Below, in pieces: positions 1 to 8,655 of a DNA stretch of 64,000 bases. This DNA is from Xylophilus ampelinus (lineage in GTDB: Bacteria; Pseudomonadota; Gammaproteobacteria; Burkholderiales; Burkholderiaceae_C), in NCBI RefSeq assembly GCF_901875635.1, contig NZ_CABFMN010000087.1:1-64000 (forward strand), read 5' to 3'. A program made the translations under genes and the position numbers. Numbering within the stretch: position 1 is the stretch's first letter; each line of letters opens with the position of its first letter. The notes beneath the pieces are model-generated. The model searched no databases. It was given only the letters and a program-made list of their open reading frames with translations, and was not told the DNA's origin.

Positions 1-1
1 G

Positions 2-928
2 CTTCGCGCAAGGTCGCGTAGCATCACGAATGAGGAGCCGCTGCCCTCGACGGTTCAACAGGGAGCGGGACATCGCCACTACGCGAGCATTCCAGACATA
101 CGAGAAGGCTGGGAAGCAATACGCTCCGCGGTTGCCGAGGCCAAGCTAGATGAGGAAGTCCTCCAGCGCTTCGAATCCTTCCGTCGTCGTATCCATCTCT
201 CGCACGAACTGGTGCCAGCCGACCGCAGACGCGTTGTCGAGATCTTTGCACGGCAACTGCGCGATGCCGGCTTCGATCTCGCGGCTGCCCCATCCGATTC
301 AATGGCAACCCGCTCCGATGCGCGAGTGAGACCGAGGAGCACGCTCCCGCTTGTGGAGGATGTCCTGACGCCATCGACCATGCGGGCGGGTGATGTTACG
401 CTCTGCGATGCCCATGCCGTCGATGAACGATCCTCGTCATCGGAAGATTTTTCCTCGCGCACGAAGTCCCGAAAGACGTCGGTCACTCCCGCCAGATCCA
501 TATTGAGCCGAGGCAGTTGGCGACTGGCGGTCTCGCTGGAACAGCTCCGCCGCAATGTCAACGCTCTCGCTCCTAATCGCAGCAAGCGCAGCGACGGGGC
601 GATCGGAGACGCAGCGCACTCCACGCGTGATTCGGACCACAACCCGTGGATTCAACTCAATGGCATCGGTGTTGTTACTGCGATCGACATCACCCACGAC
701 CCAAACGGTGGATGCGACGCAGAACACCTTGCACACTCTCTCATCTCTAGTCGTGATGCACGCATCAAGTATGTGATCTGGAACGGCCAGATCTTTAGCG
801 CCACCGTACAGCCATGGACATGGAGACGCTACGGCGGCCGCAATCCACATGACCATCACATCCACATCTCTGTTCAGGCGACGCCTGAGAGATTTGATGA
901 TGCCTCCGACTGGAGTGTGACCGTGTAG
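2..928 (+). CDS. M15-like zinc peptidase, 5'-truncated by window edge
   Basis: The reading frame is open from base 2 through the usual first start (GTG at 212), so this is the 3' part of a longer gene. The C-terminal ~115 residues carry the pattern of M15/ARB_07466-type peptidoglycan peptidases: SLEQLRRNVNALAP, then H-S-T-R-D-S-D-H-N-P-W, AIDITHDP and HDHHIHIS. These supply the expected His, Asp and His zinc ligands. The upstream ~190 residues are helical and Arg/Ser-rich and match nothing I recognise. It lies 63 bp before a metzincin gene on the same strand and heads a set ending in a caspase homologue. In phages such domains cleave peptidoglycan; here the target (cell wall or peptide) is unknown. 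Confidence 0.7.
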   Translation, partial: LRARSRSITNEEPLPSTVQQGAGHRHYASIPDIREGWEAIRSAVAEAKLDEEVLQRFESFRRRIHLSHELVPADRRRVVEIFARQLRDAGFDLAAAPSDSMATRSDARVRPRSTLPLVEDVLTPSTMRAGDVTLCDAHAVDERSSSSEDFSSRTKSRKTSVTPARSILSRGSWRLAVSLEQLRRNVNALAPNRSKRSDGAIGDAAHSTRDSDHNPWIQLNGIGVVTAIDITHDPNGGCDAEHLAHSLISSRDARIKYVIWNGQIFSATVQPWTWRRYGGRNPHDHHIHISVQATPERFDDASDWSVTV

Positions 929-991
929 CGCAAAGGGCGACTGCCCTTACCGTCTATTTTCAGAAGACCTTTCTATCCACGAGGATAAGCT

Positions 992-1705
992 ATGAGTGAG
1001 ACGACTCGGTCGAACTGGATCTGCACAACACTTGACGTACTTGATTGCTACAGGCCGGCCCTCGGAGCCACAACGTTGCTTACAGCAGGCGTCGCAGCCA
1101 AGGACAAGCTATGGCGAAAAAATGAAACGCTCAGAATACGGTTCTTGCAGGAGGACCAGTCGCTACACGACCGCACCCTGGCCGCCGCAAGAAGCTGGTT
1201 GGTGGATGGGGTGAAGCTTCAAATGGTGCAAGCCGAGCCGCATGAGAAATCTGATATCCGAGTGGGGTTCGACGCCAACAGGGGATCATGGTCCTACGTC
1301 GGCACGGACTGCAGGACCATCCATCCGTCTCAGCCGACTATGAATCTTGGCTGGGCGACTATGGAGACGACGGATCAAGACTTCTCAAGTGTCGTCATTC
1401 ACGAGTTTGGCCACGCACTCGGTCTGCTCCATGAGCACAACCACCCGGGCGCCCGATTCAAGTGGAATGTTCCAGCTGTCTATGCCGACCTCGAAGGCCC
1501 GCCGAATTACTGGGATCGAGCAACGATCGACAATAACGTCTTCGCCAAATTCGAGGCCAGCGACGTAGTCGTGACAGATTTTGATGAGGTCTCTGTGATG
1601 ATCTACACCGTACCTCCGACGTGGACAGAAGACAAAAGAAGTTTCATGCCATCGTGGAAGCTCTCGGCGGGAGATGCAGCAACGATTCGCAAGCTCTACG
1701 GCTGA
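992..1705 (+). CDS. Metzincin-type zinc metalloprotease (M10/M12A-like)
   Basis: This 237-residue protein has the full metzincin signature HEFGHALGLLHEH (HExxHxxGxxH with the astacin-like Glu after the third His). A Met-turn candidate SVMIYTVPP lies about 65 residues downstream. No signal peptide or membrane segment is visible, so a cytoplasmic protease is implied unless it is released by lysis. ATG 992 is preceded by a GAGGA ribosome site at 980-984. The stop TGA (1703-1705) is followed in the same frame by the next ORF. Bacterial metzincins are often secreted; a leaderless one beside a caspase homologue suggests an internal proteolytic role. That role is inference; the fold assignment is firm. 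Confidence 0.78.
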   Translation: MSETTRSNWICTTLDVLDCYRPALGATTLLTAGVAAKDKLWRKNETLRIRFLQEDQSLHDRTLAAARSWLVDGVKLQMVQAEPHEKSDIRVGFDANRGSWSYVGTDCRTIHPSQPTMNLGWATMETTDQDFSSVVIHEFGHALGLLHEHNHPGARFKWNVPAVYADLEGPPNYWDRATIDNNVFAKFEASDVVVTDFDEVSVMIYTVPPTWTEDKRSFMPSWKLSAGDAATIRKLYG

Positions 1706-1726
1706 GCAAGTTGCGAGCACATATCG

Positions 1727-2200
1727 GTGTGGACACTTGACGGTGACACGGTTGTTCTTGGCAGCCTCAGACTTCGGTTTCATCGGATTGGTCGGGCTCA
1801 CTGGGATGCGGCGCGCCCACTGCGCAGTTGGGATGTCGCCCCGCTCTTCCGCGAAGGACGGCGACTGTATGTCCCGTGCGGAGGCTCAGAAGTGCTGTGG
1901 GCGGGAGCGTGGCTTGATGAAGATGGCGTTTCGGGCCAACTGACTGTCGCGAACGTCGGCGCCGCTCGATACGCCACCATCACCCTTCCACGGTCGTATC
2001 AGATCACCGCGCTCGTGGGTTTGGACGGCACGCCGAACCCTCTGTGCACAAGCTCGCGCCTTGACGTCGTGATGGCGACTGAGGCCCAGCGCGACGGCTT
2101 CTTGCTCGACGTGATCAGGCCCGGAGAATGGGTAGCGCTGTCACGGCGTTTCGTTCCCGAGTGCGTGGCTGCACCTCCGCTTCCCCCGAAACTCGGTTAA
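1727..2200 (+). CDS. Unknown beta-rich protein between metzincin and caspase
   Basis: This 157-residue product is not a family I recognise. The composition (alternating hydrophobics, many Gly/Val/Leu/Arg, no membrane segment) suggests a small beta-rich domain. The only plausible start is GTG 1727, without a ribosome site. The frame is the same as the upstream metzincin and is open from its TGA, so this may be a C-terminal domain separated by a stop codon. Its TAA stop (2198-2200) overlaps the strong AAGGAG ribosome site of the caspase gene, so the two are translationally close. A role as sensor, adaptor or protease substrate is possible but unsupported by any motif. Confidence 0.5.
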   Translation: MWTLDGDTVVLGSLRLRFHRIGRAHWDAARPLRSWDVAPLFREGRRLYVPCGGSEVLWAGAWLDEDGVSGQLTVANVGAARYATITLPRSYQITALVGLDGTPNPLCTSSRLDVVMATEAQRDGFLLDVIRPGEWVALSRRFVPECVAAPPLPPKLG

Positions 2201-2209
2201 GGAGTACTC

Positions 2210-4375
2210 ATGGCCCTAGAACCCGTTCCACACACGTTGGGCCTCTGGCGAACCCACAGATGGGAAAGAGGCGCTCCCGGCGTGTATGCGCTGGTCATAG
2301 GCGTCAGCGAGTACGCCTACCTAGAAGGGGGGCCTAAGCAAGTTGATGAAACCTACGGCATGGGGCAACTGGTCTCGTCGGCGAGAACTGCGGCGGCTAT
2401 ATTCGAATGGCTGCGCAACGACTTTTCACGCCAGGGCTTGCCTGTCGTACAGTGCCATCTGCTTCTGTCGCCTACGATTGATGAGAAGCAGGCGCTGGGC
2501 GACCGACTGCTGTCCCACTATGCCGCGCCGACGATGCAGAATCTTCAGGCGGCGATTCAGATGTGGACAGGATTCGTTCCGCAGAGCGCCAAAGGCGCCG
2601 ATTCGGAGAGCCGGACCTTCTTTTTCTTCAGCGGCCACGGTATTCAGTCCAATTGGCACGGGGCGCTGCTGCCCTCTGACTACTTGGACGACAGCATGGG
2701 CGCTCCGATGCTTGAGCGCTGTGTCGGTGTGGCGGATCTGCAGACTTGGATGGAACGCAGCGCCGTCACGGAGCATCTAGCGTTGATCGATGCGTGTCGC
2801 AATGAGTTCTCACCGCTCGCCGCAAAAGGAGCAATCCCGACGAACATCTTTCCGACGGTCGGAACTGCGGGGAGGCCGCCGCGCACATCCGCGACCCTGC
2901 ATGCCACTTCTCCCAACGCCGTGGCATTCCAGTCCCCCACACAGCCAGAGACATTCTTTGGCAAGGCTGTCATGGAGGCGCTGAGATCTGGTGCGGTCGG
3001 CCAACACAGCAGCTGGCTGGAGTTTCGAGAGTTGGCCGATTACGTGAAGCCTCGCATTAAGGAGTTGCTGCGTCAGGCCCAGGCAGCATCAACGGTTGAT
3101 CAGACAGCACGCTTCCGCCTAGAGGGTGAAGACATTCTTGTGGTCACTGAGCGTTCACAAACGCCAGCTGTCGTGTCCTCGCGACCTGTGGTGGAAGAAG
3201 TGCGCTCAATGCGTTCGGCCAGCGCGGGACATGGCGGCACACCCGAACGCTATCGAACAATGCTTGTCGCAGAGGAACTTCTGAGCGCAGAGCAGTCGTT
3301 TCGCGCGAGTGGCTGCCGCGTGATGAAGTCCATTGCGCTCTCTGCGCTGCGTGATGACCTCGAGCTGGCGGATCGATTTGCGGCGGGAAACATGGCCAAT
3401 CTGTGGCGAAACGGTGTCTCTTCACACGCGATCGCTGACCGCGCCAGACTCGATGATCAAATCATCATCGATGCCGTTCAACGCGACGCTTCCAATTCAT
3501 TGGTCACCGTTGATTTGACGCTGCCGCCTCGAGCGGGCGGCGTGCTCATGGTCTTCGAAGGCAAAGACTACATACCTCGCGCGCGTCTCGCGCTCGCAAT
3601 GCCGACAGACCTACATCAACAGACACCCATTCGTCTGTCCATGAGCTTCGACAGCGTCAATGGAACCGAAAAGGCTCGCCTGTATCGGATCTCTGCACGC
3701 CTCGGGCCAGCAGGTGGCAGTGCCGCCTACCAACATCTTTGGGCCATGCACCGAGAAGACAGTGTGGGGCTGCTTGCTTCAGATCTTCTTGAGCGCCGGA
3801 TCGGTGATCTGGTTGATGCTCTGCAGCACACGCCCGCCCCAGTTGTCGCCGAACTTGCGACCATCCTCCTTTTCCTTCACGTCGGAAAGGCGAGAGACCT
3901 CCTCAGCTCAAATGCTCTTAGACATGCCATCTCATCCCCCGCAGGCAGGAGTCTTCTAGCCCTCATCAATAAAAACTTTAGTCTAAGAGATCAGTCTTGT
4001 GCTCAACTTTCAAACATCCACGACTGGATGGCGACAGTTAAAACACTGTTGGATATCGATTGGAGCAGTACTCCACTGTTCGCGGACCTACTCGACTTGG
4101 CTCGCAATGTAGCAGACAAAATCCTTGAGTTAATCGGGCAGGTACGGCCCAACCCCCTCAACGACCTCCTCGAGAGGATCAACCACGTCTTCGAAATCTC
4201 AGTTCCTGGTGGGCAATTCTTCACCCTCGTCGGCCTGCCGAGACCGCGATGGGCCACCAGCAGGGAAGGACCACTAACGACCGAAGAAATGCTGGATGCG
4301 CTCCGCTTCATGCCCGAGCAAACTGAACCTATTGTCGCGTCAGCCGGGCAATTGCTGGGGAAGCTTGCCCGCTAG
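2210..4375 (+). CDS. Caspase-family (C14) cysteine protease with long C-terminal region
   Basis: The 721-residue protein begins with a caspase/metacaspase-like domain (about residues 20-290): YALVIGVSEY as first strand, catalytic His143 in FFFFSGHGIQ, and catalytic Cys196 in ALIDACRNEF. Both dyad residues are present. The remaining ~430 residues contain no motif I know; they are helical with a beta-like middle and may be the sensing or oligomerising part. ATG 2210 is fixed by AAGGAG five bases upstream. Prokaryotic caspase homologues commonly act as suicide or protease effectors in conflict systems (family knowledge). With two zinc peptidases directly upstream, an abortive-infection type role is a reasonable inference, not shown. 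Confidence 0.82.
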   Translation: MALEPVPHTLGLWRTHRWERGAPGVYALVIGVSEYAYLEGGPKQVDETYGMGQLVSSARTAAAIFEWLRNDFSRQGLPVVQCHLLLSPTIDEKQALGDRLLSHYAAPTMQNLQAAIQMWTGFVPQSAKGADSESRTFFFFSGHGIQSNWHGALLPSDYLDDSMGAPMLERCVGVADLQTWMERSAVTEHLALIDACRNEFSPLAAKGAIPTNIFPTVGTAGRPPRTSATLHATSPNAVAFQSPTQPETFFGKAVMEALRSGAVGQHSSWLEFRELADYVKPRIKELLRQAQAASTVDQTARFRLEGEDILVVTERSQTPAVVSSRPVVEEVRSMRSASAGHGGTPERYRTMLVAEELLSAEQSFRASGCRVMKSIALSALRDDLELADRFAAGNMANLWRNGVSSHAIADRARLDDQIIIDAVQRDASNSLVTVDLTLPPRAGGVLMVFEGKDYIPRARLALAMPTDLHQQTPIRLSMSFDSVNGTEKARLYRISARLGPAGGSAAYQHLWAMHREDSVGLLASDLLERRIGDLVDALQHTPAPVVAELATILLFLHVGKARDLLSSNALRHAISSPAGRSLLALINKNFSLRDQSCAQLSNIHDWMATVKTLLDIDWSSTPLFADLLDLARNVADKILELIGQVRPNPLNDLLERINHVFEISVPGGQFFTLVGLPRPRWATSREGPLTTEEMLDALRFMPEQTEPIVASAGQLLGKLAR

Positions 4376-4585
4376 CTTTGTGCCTAAGTAACGAGCGTTG
4401 GCTCCGGGTTGGGTTAATACGTACTTTCCGCGGATTGCTAGACGGTCGTATGACATAACTGTTCTTGTACTTCATTAAGGAAAAACAATCGAGTATTGTG
4501 TTCGGTTGATTGCGGCGACGTGGACGCAATCGCAGGCATTGTCCGCAAGCCTCATTTGGCGTTTCGCCGAGAGCATGTCCCCCGC

Positions 4586-5737
4586 CTAAACCGGCATTTC
4601 GAAGGCGGCAGGCCATGGAAGCCGCTGCAATCGGTACATCCAGTCGCGGCCGATCGCCTTGTTGACGCCCATCGCGTGGGCGGCCAAGCCGAATAGGTGG
4701 TTCTGCAGGCCGATGACCGAACCGAAGCCACGATGCTGCGCATGGGAGACCGGGCCCTGAGTCTCCAGGAAGTGCAGGTGCATGCGCATCTGTTCCCGGA
4801 ACTCGCGCGTCAGCGCAGGGCGGTTGCCGTCGACGAGCAGGCCCAGCACGAGCTTACGCGCACCGGGCGGAATTACCTGTGTCTTGGTTCGATTCGGCCA
4901 GAGAGAGTGGTCAAGCATGATGCGGTAGCACGCCCCGATCACCTCCCGAGCCTTGGTTCTGTCGAACCCTGTCCCTCGAAAGGACAGGGTCATGTCGTCT
5001 GCATAGCGGGTGTAGCGCAGGCAGAAGCGTCGCGCGAGCTGGCTGACTTCTTCGTCGAAGGCGAACGACACCAGGTTGGCCAGCAGCGGACTCGTGGGTG
5101 CACCCTGCGGCAGGTGCCCGATAGAAGGGTAGACATAGGGACCTGGTACCCCGGATCCCGTGCTCCGCGCAACGTTGCCTTTCGACCGCACCCGGGTGCA
5201 CAGCCGTGCGAGCTCGAACGCAACCAGCGGCTGATAGCCTTGCGCCAAAAAAACCTGGTAGATCTTGGGCTCAAGGATCGAATCGAAGAAGTTCGACACG
5301 TCCAGCTTGATGAGCCAGGATGCGCCACAGTGCACACGGGCCGCCTCCACCACGCTGCATCCCTTGGCATAGGCGGTGCTGGCAGCATGGGCCTTGGCAT
5401 GCTGCAAAACGTTGGCGTGGATCCAGCGTTGCGCCCTCAGCAGCAGAGGTTCGGGCGCGCAGATCGTTCGGGGACGTCGCGTCGGACCGTGGCCGCCGCG
5501 CGCCAGCGCGAAGACGCGATAGGGCTCCAGCGTGGCATCCCTGCGGATGACGCGTCGCAGGTAGCCATAGGGCACGTCGCACAGACTGGCGAGATGACCC
5601 AACGACACGATGACGGTCGCGGTCGGATTGACCGCCAGCATACGGCGCGCCGTGGCATCCACGCGAGCCAGGAGGCCTGCATCGATTCCGGCAACCAAGC
5701 CGCTCGACAGATAGTGCTGAGAGTCCCAGGAAGTCAT
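4586..5737 (-). CDS. Retron-type reverse transcriptase
   Basis: The 383-residue RT shows the palm motifs in order: LDVSNFFDS (~145-153, motif A Asp), LPQGAPTSP (~209-217, typical of retrons), YTRYADDMTLSF (~242-253, catalytic YADD) and KLVLGLLVDG (~295-304). The retron NAxxH motif appears in altered form as AARVH before motif A. There is no maturase or HNH domain, which argues against a group II intron. The gene follows a PRTase gene with a 182-nt structured gap, the arrangement expected for a retron whose RT copies the upstream msr-msd RNA into msDNA. The RT assignment is certain. Retron rather than another defence RT is likely from motif and context. Confidence 0.88.
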   Translation of the reverse strand: MTSWDSQHYLSSGLVAGIDAGLLARVDATARRMLAVNPTATVIVSLGHLASLCDVPYGYLRRVIRRDATLEPYRVFALARGGHGPTRRPRTICAPEPLLLRAQRWIHANVLQHAKAHAASTAYAKGCSVVEAARVHCGASWLIKLDVSNFFDSILEPKIYQVFLAQGYQPLVAFELARLCTRVRSKGNVARSTGSGVPGPYVYPSIGHLPQGAPTSPLLANLVSFAFDEEVSQLARRFCLRYTRYADDMTLSFRGTGFDRTKAREVIGACYRIMLDHSLWPNRTKTQVIPPGARKLVLGLLVDGNRPALTREFREQMRMHLHFLETQGPVSHAQHRGFGSVIGLQNHLFGLAAHAMGVNKAIGRDWMYRLQRLPWPAAFEMPV

Positions 5738-5919
5738 CTACCTTTGAGCCCGCCCTGGCGGGCCAGGACCGCCAGAACCGCAAGGCCACGCGGCGAGTGT
5801 TGGCGGTTCTGATCCTCCAGTAAAGCGGCAGTTCGTCCGAGGTTGCGCGGAATCCGCGTCCCGCAGACCCGATCACTCGGGTCCGCCTCCCTGGACATAG
5901 CCAGGGGACACTAGATTTT
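5738..5919 (-). ncRNA. Candidate retron msr-msd RNA
   Basis: This gap lies between the PRTase stop and the RT start and has no ORF. It holds a string of stem-loops, listed here from the RNA 5' end in plus coordinates. CCCTGG/CCAGGG is at 5889-5906. GACCCGA/TCGGGTC (7 bp, 4-nt loop) is at 5866-5883. CGCGG/CCGCG is at 5846-5858. A long stem AGAACCGC/GCGGTTCT (5774-5781 with 5803-5810) is extended by AGGA/TCCT outside. GCCCGCC/GGCGGGC is at 5748-5763. Several short 5' hairpins (msr-like) and a longer 3' stem (msd-like) fit retron architecture. A possible a1/a2 pairing TAGAT (5912-5916) with ATCTA (5736-5740) is short. Ends are approximate. Confidence 0.62.
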
Positions 5920-7248
5920 CTACACCGGGTCTCTCAGCGACTGCGGATAGTACAGGGATTCGACGGCAGTGACGGGCTTGCTGCCGCCGCTCTGGTTGAG
6001 CTTGCGCAGCAGGCTCAGGCCCGCGGCGCTGAGCTGGCCGTTGAGGTCCAGGTAGCCGTCCCTCGTGCCCCACTCGATGGCAGCCGCGACTTCGGACAGC
6101 ACCAGCAGCGTGGTGGTGGCGACTTCGTCCAGACTTCGGTGCCCTCGGTGCAAAGACGCCAGCACGAGCACCATGTTGCGCGCCGACTCCGATGACCGCT
6201 CGAAGGTCGCGCGCTGCGCAATGGCGGGCAGGCCCAAGGTTTCCAGGGCCAGGGCATCGCGCTGCCTGCGCGTCATGTTGCCAAGCTGCTGGAACACGGT
6301 GCGTGTGGAGCGCGCCGGGAACAACGCCTGCCATGGGGCAAGACGCGAGGTGCTGGTCTCCGTGAAAATCGCAGGCACGTTGTTCGGACACGAATGCTCG
6401 AACGCGATGAGCGCCCCGACGTTGCCGTACCCAAGGGCCTGGGAGCCGGCAGGTGCCCTGCGCTCGCAAAGCCGGATGATCTCTCCCAATTCCTTGCCAG
6501 CAAAGGCACTGTGCACGGTCGGACATGGCACCAGGGCGGTCACAACGGGCCTGCAGGGGTGCGCCTTGACTCGGTCGATGCCCGCCTGCGTAGCGCTGTA
6601 GGCGAGTACGGAAATCTTGACCAGTTGGCCAGAACACCAGCTGCGCACCGAGCGGACCCGCCACAGGGAATCGAGAACGGTCGTCAGGCGCGTACCCGAT
6701 CCGATGAAATCGGTGAGGACCACAAAGTGGCGAATTTTTTGCTTGCGCACGTGGTTGGCCGATGGATGCACGTGCAAGGCGCTCTGGGTTGACGCTGCGG
6801 AGCTCGCGATGGTGGCGAGGATCCCCTCGCTCCCAGTGGTCTGCAGATCATTGCGCACCGAACGCACGGGCGGCAGTGCCGCGCCGACTGCCCTCAGCCT
6901 CGTTTTCATTCCACGCGCGACTTTCCGCGCTTGCTCCTTGTACATGCGCACCGGCCGCAGCACCTTGCGAGAGATCGGCCTGAATCCAGTCCGGCGACGC
7001 TCGCTCCTCATTGACCAGGTCGGGATGTTCTGCTTCTCGTGGGTCCATCGGTGCGGAATCTCTCGCTCAATGAACACGCCCACGTGCTCGTGATCGCCCA
7101 TCCGATGCAAAGCGTTGCCTAGTGTCTGGGCAAGCTGGCTGTAGGTCACGAACCTGAACTTGGACAACAGCTTGCGTCCCAGATCTTGCTCAAATCCCGG
7201 CCGCAGTTGCGTGAGCCACAAGTCCGTTGGCGTCGATGTCGTCGTCAT
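5920..7248 (-). CDS. PRTase-CE-like protein with C-terminal helical/wHTH region (retron effector)
   Basis: The product has a phosphoribosyltransferase-type PRPP loop, HFVVLTDFIGSGTR (about residues 174-187 from this start). A later GYGNVGALIAFEHSCPNN segment resembles the conflict-system PRTase-CE family. The C-terminal ~90 residues (from RSLDEVATTT) look like a winged helix. Retrons with a PRTase/winged-helix partner form a described class, and position immediately before the msr-msd and RT fits that role. The usual function would be a toxin held inactive by RT-msDNA and released on phage attack (family knowledge). I use ATG 7248; a GTG at 7299, 15 nt after the upstream tcmP stop, is the alternative. 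Neither has a clear ribosome site. Confidence 0.72.
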   Translation of the reverse strand: MTTTSTPTDLWLTQLRPGFEQDLGRKLLSKFRFVTYSQLAQTLGNALHRMGDHEHVGVFIEREIPHRWTHEKQNIPTWSMRSERRRTGFRPISRKVLRPVRMYKEQARKVARGMKTRLRAVGAALPPVRSVRNDLQTTGSEGILATIASSAASTQSALHVHPSANHVRKQKIRHFVVLTDFIGSGTRLTTVLDSLWRVRSVRSWCSGQLVKISVLAYSATQAGIDRVKAHPCRPVVTALVPCPTVHSAFAGKELGEIIRLCERRAPAGSQALGYGNVGALIAFEHSCPNNVPAIFTETSTSRLAPWQALFPARSTRTVFQQLGNMTRRQRDALALETLGLPAIAQRATFERSSESARNMVLVLASLHRGHRSLDEVATTTLLVLSEVAAAIEWGTRDGYLDLNGQLSAAGLSLLRKLNQSGGSKPVTAVESLYYPQSLRDPV

Positions 7249-7314
7249 AAGTGGCGACGAGTTCTGATGTCCGTCGGGCAAGCTGTCGCGCTCATGCACT
7301 GATCGACATGCTCA

Positions 7315-8589
7315 TTAAGCCGCCCCGAACTGGAAGAGGAACGTGCGCTGCGATGGCAACGTCAAGACATGGTCCGATTGCAGGCTGACCCGCGCTCGGG
7401 TGGCATCTCCGGCTTCATCCACCACCCGGATCTCACCGCCGTGATGGAGCGCCAGCAGCGCAGCTTCCACCATGCTGCGCGTCGCCGGAGTCGTGTTGAT
7501 CAGACTCAGAAAGAACTGTTCGACCGTCATGCCCTCGCCGCCCTCGGCGAGCATCGCCGGAATTTGCGCCAGCATCTTTTCCTGGCTCACGGCTGCCGCC
7601 AGGTCGCTGAAATCGAAACCGGCCTGCAGCCGGTTCTCGTCGTCGAACTTCCCGATGTAGCCCGTGCTGAACATGTTCAGGCCCGCGCCGCCGTAGTGGG
7701 CGAAGTGGTTGTGATGCGACCAGTGCGTGGTGGTCATGACGTCGCGCGCCTTCCAGTGCTGGGACAGATGCAGCAGCCAGAAGTCACCGCGACCGCGCTC
7801 CGGGCGAATGAAGAACGGCGTGTAGAAGCGCGCCGAGCACTGCGCGGTCAGGCTCTGGTAGAGCGAGGACTGCAGGTGAACCCGCCACCGCGGGTTCTGC
7901 TTCAGGGCATCCAGCTCATCTGCCGAGACACTGCCGACGATGCCCGTCGCGCGTTCGAAGCTCGCCAGATTCTTGCCATCCAGATAAGTCAGCAAGGCAT
8001 CGATGTAGAAGGTGAGGATGATCTCCGCGCGCTTGAGCCTGGCGAAGATGCGCCGCAGACAGTCCACCGGCACGGCCGCATAGCCGAACTGATCGAGGAT
8101 GAAAAGTGCACGGCCCGATTTCGGACTGCGCTCGTGGGCCCGTCGGACCAGTGCGTCGCACCGTTCTGCAAACGCACCGGAGACGAGCTGAATCTTCTGC
8201 GATTCGAGTTCGGCCCCGTAGCCGCGCTGCCTCAACAGCCTGTCCAGGTAGTCCAGGGTGGCGCGAGACTCGTCGATGCAGATGAGCTGCACGTCGATCT
8301 CCAGCGGCTTGCGGCGCTGCTGTCGGGCCATAATCAGCGCCTTGGCCTCCGCGACGGCCTCAAGAATCACGAGCGGTGATCCGAGGACTTCACGGCCCGT
8401 CTCGTTAAGGTAGAGACCTCCCCCACAGAAGCCGTCCACGATGGTTAGTTGGATCCGCTCCTGATGCGGCAGCGGCACCAGCGTCAGGAAATACTCGACC
8501 AGGTACTGACGCAGCAATGCGTGCTTGACTTCACTGTGTCGTTTCAGCAGCGGCGGCGCGTTCCCCCAGATCCAATCGTAGTGCGACAT
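7315..8589 (-). CDS. tcmP: Three-Cys-motif partner protein TcmP (copy 1)
   Basis: This 424-residue protein starts MSHYDWIWGNAPP and contains VDGFCGGG, the Rossmann/methyltransferase-like glycine loop of TcmP, followed by LICIDES and ALFILDQFGY. TcmP proteins are defined by co-occurrence with the three-Cys DUF5131 (phage Gp37/Gp68) family. That partner is encoded 66 bp upstream on the same strand. Their biochemical function is not established. An HxxN-rich stretch (TTHWSHHNHFAHYGG) sits in the middle. The gene precedes the retron PRTase gene at short spacing, so co-transcription with the retron is plausible. A second, only distantly similar TcmP lies at 10157-10993. Confidence 0.8.
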   Translation of the reverse strand: MSHYDWIWGNAPPLLKRHSEVKHALLRQYLVEYFLTLVPLPHQERIQLTIVDGFCGGGLYLNETGREVLGSPLVILEAVAEAKALIMARQQRRKPLEIDVQLICIDESRATLDYLDRLLRQRGYGAELESQKIQLVSGAFAERCDALVRRAHERSPKSGRALFILDQFGYAAVPVDCLRRIFARLKRAEIILTFYIDALLTYLDGKNLASFERATGIVGSVSADELDALKQNPRWRVHLQSSLYQSLTAQCSARFYTPFFIRPERGRGDFWLLHLSQHWKARDVMTTTHWSHHNHFAHYGGAGLNMFSTGYIGKFDDENRLQAGFDFSDLAAAVSQEKMLAQIPAMLAEGGEGMTVEQFFLSLINTTPATRSMVEAALLALHHGGEIRVVDEAGDATRARVSLQSDHVLTLPSQRTFLFQFGAA

Positions 8590-8655
8590 TCGGCGGTGCG
8601 CTGGGCGCGCTCTTGTTTCCTCGGGCGCCCAATGTGCCAGCCGGTAGCCGTCGAA

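Noticed and set aside
4586..5737. RT as part of a group II intron
   Set aside because: No maturase X or HNH domain, no domain V-like RNA downstream, retron-type LPQGAPTSP motif and a PRTase partner instead.
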